Shown: positions 63,644-64,000 of the stretch, piece by piece
How the letters are laid out: every line of letters starts with the position of its first letter
Position numbering within the stretch: the stretch's first letter is position 1
Program-made: the position numbers and the translations under genes
Notes under the pieces: generated by a model
Told to the model about the DNA's origin: nothing
The model's database searches: none
What the model saw: the letters and a program-made list of their open reading frames with translations, nothing else
Assembly: GCF_002979555.1 (NCBI RefSeq)
Contig: NZ_PCOZ01000006.1
Location: 310,001 to 374,000, forward strand
Length of the DNA: 64,000 nucleotides
Origin: Pseudomonas sp. MYb60
GTDB lineage: Bacteria > Pseudomonadota > Gammaproteobacteria > Pseudomonadales > Pseudomonadaceae
Direction of reading: 5' to 3'

Positions 63644-64000
63644 ATGGATCTTCGCCAACTGCGCTATTTCATTGCGCTGAACGAGCACCGCAGTTTCGTG
63701 CGCGCGGCCGACGCCATGGGTATCACGCAGCCGGCGTTCAGCCGCAGCATCCAGGGCCTGGAGCAGGAATTGGGCTGCGTGCTGGTCGACCGTGCCAACA
63801 AGGACTTGCGCCCCACGCCAGAAGGCCAGGTGGTGCTGCAACACGCCTTGAGCCTGGTGCAAGGCGCGGCGCTGCTCAGCCATGAAGTCACGCGCATGAC
63901 CAAGCTCGATGCCGGCGAAGTCCGCTTGGGCAGCGATGCCGTGGCGGCGGTGCACCTGGTACCGCAGGCCATGGCGCGATTCATCACCACCTACCCCAAG
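63644..64000 (+). CDS. LysR-type regulator, N-terminal part (cut by window end)
   Basis: 119 residues visible from ATG 63644. The HTH is clear (MDLRQLRYFIALNEHRSFVR, ADAMGITQPAFSRSIQGLEQ), followed by the start of the effector domain. The rest is beyond the window. The 97 bases upstream after the MFS gene are AT-rich. Confidence 0.88.
   Translation, partial: MDLRQLRYFIALNEHRSFVRAADAMGITQPAFSRSIQGLEQELGCVLVDRANKDLRPTPEGQVVLQHALSLVQGAALLSHEVTRMTKLDAGEVRLGSDAVAAVHLVPQAMARFITTYPK

Overview
The window is chromosomal DNA of a Pseudomonas, most likely the P. fluorescens group. The evidence is the high GC content, the dense operons with 4-base start/stop overlaps, the gene families present, and many copies of the short REP palindrome (core GTGGGAGGGGGCTTGCCCCC) typical of that group. 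No rRNA, tRNA, CRISPR array, prophage or insertion sequence was seen. Most of the region is core metabolism and transport, with a strong sulfur-acquisition theme.

Layout. 1-3.4 kb: tail of an unidentified gene, then fdhD and a YdeP-type molybdopterin oxidoreductase. 3.5-9.1 kb: a glycine-zipper envelope protein, an acyl-CoA thioesterase, a RecQ-type helicase, a lipoprotein subtilase, a decayed fic gene, and a membrane/DUF1493 protein behind a possible small coupled ORF. 9.1-14.1 kb: DMT transporter, pckA, hslO, a PAP2 phosphatase and hslR. 14.3-18.0 kb: rimB-rimK facing envZ-ompR. 18-23 kb: tex with a structured leader, a PaaI-like thioesterase and gshA.

23-43 kb holds most of the sulfur block: tauABCD (taurine), a serine acetyltransferase divergent from D-cysteine desulfhydrase, a TcyJLN-type cystine ABC transporter, two tandem SfnB-type flavoproteins, an FMN-dependent DszA/NtaA-type monooxygenase and a MetQNI-type transporter. 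An aldo/keto reductase and a BetT-like choline transporter lie inside this block. 42.6-45.6 kb: a methyltransferase and an exported putative glycoside hydrolase. 45.7-51 kb: an RND efflux operon with two adaptors (TriABC-like), divergent from a lone AAA ATPase. 52.3-57.4 kb: a polar amino-acid ABC operon, an unlinked MetQ-type binding protein and an unusual SfnR-like AAA+ protein. 57.4-64 kb: small hydrolase, DUF6124 protein, TonB-ExbB-ExbD, a LysR regulator divergent from a deaminase-MFS pair, and the start of another LysR gene cut by the window end.

The sulfur genes make a coherent set: outer-membrane energisation (TonB system), periplasmic capture (TauA, TcyJ, two MetQ-type proteins), ABC import, oxidative release of sulfur (TauD, the monooxygenase and SfnB), and cysteine/D-cysteine metabolism. 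I did not find one unmistakable new system. The best leads are the AAA+ regulator at 56.4-57.4 kb that lacks an HTH, a canonical GAFTGA loop and the usual arginine fingers; the promoter/hairpin/T8 unit in the tex leader; the coupled 20-codon ORF before sfnB; and the duplicated-domain protein at 35.2 kb.
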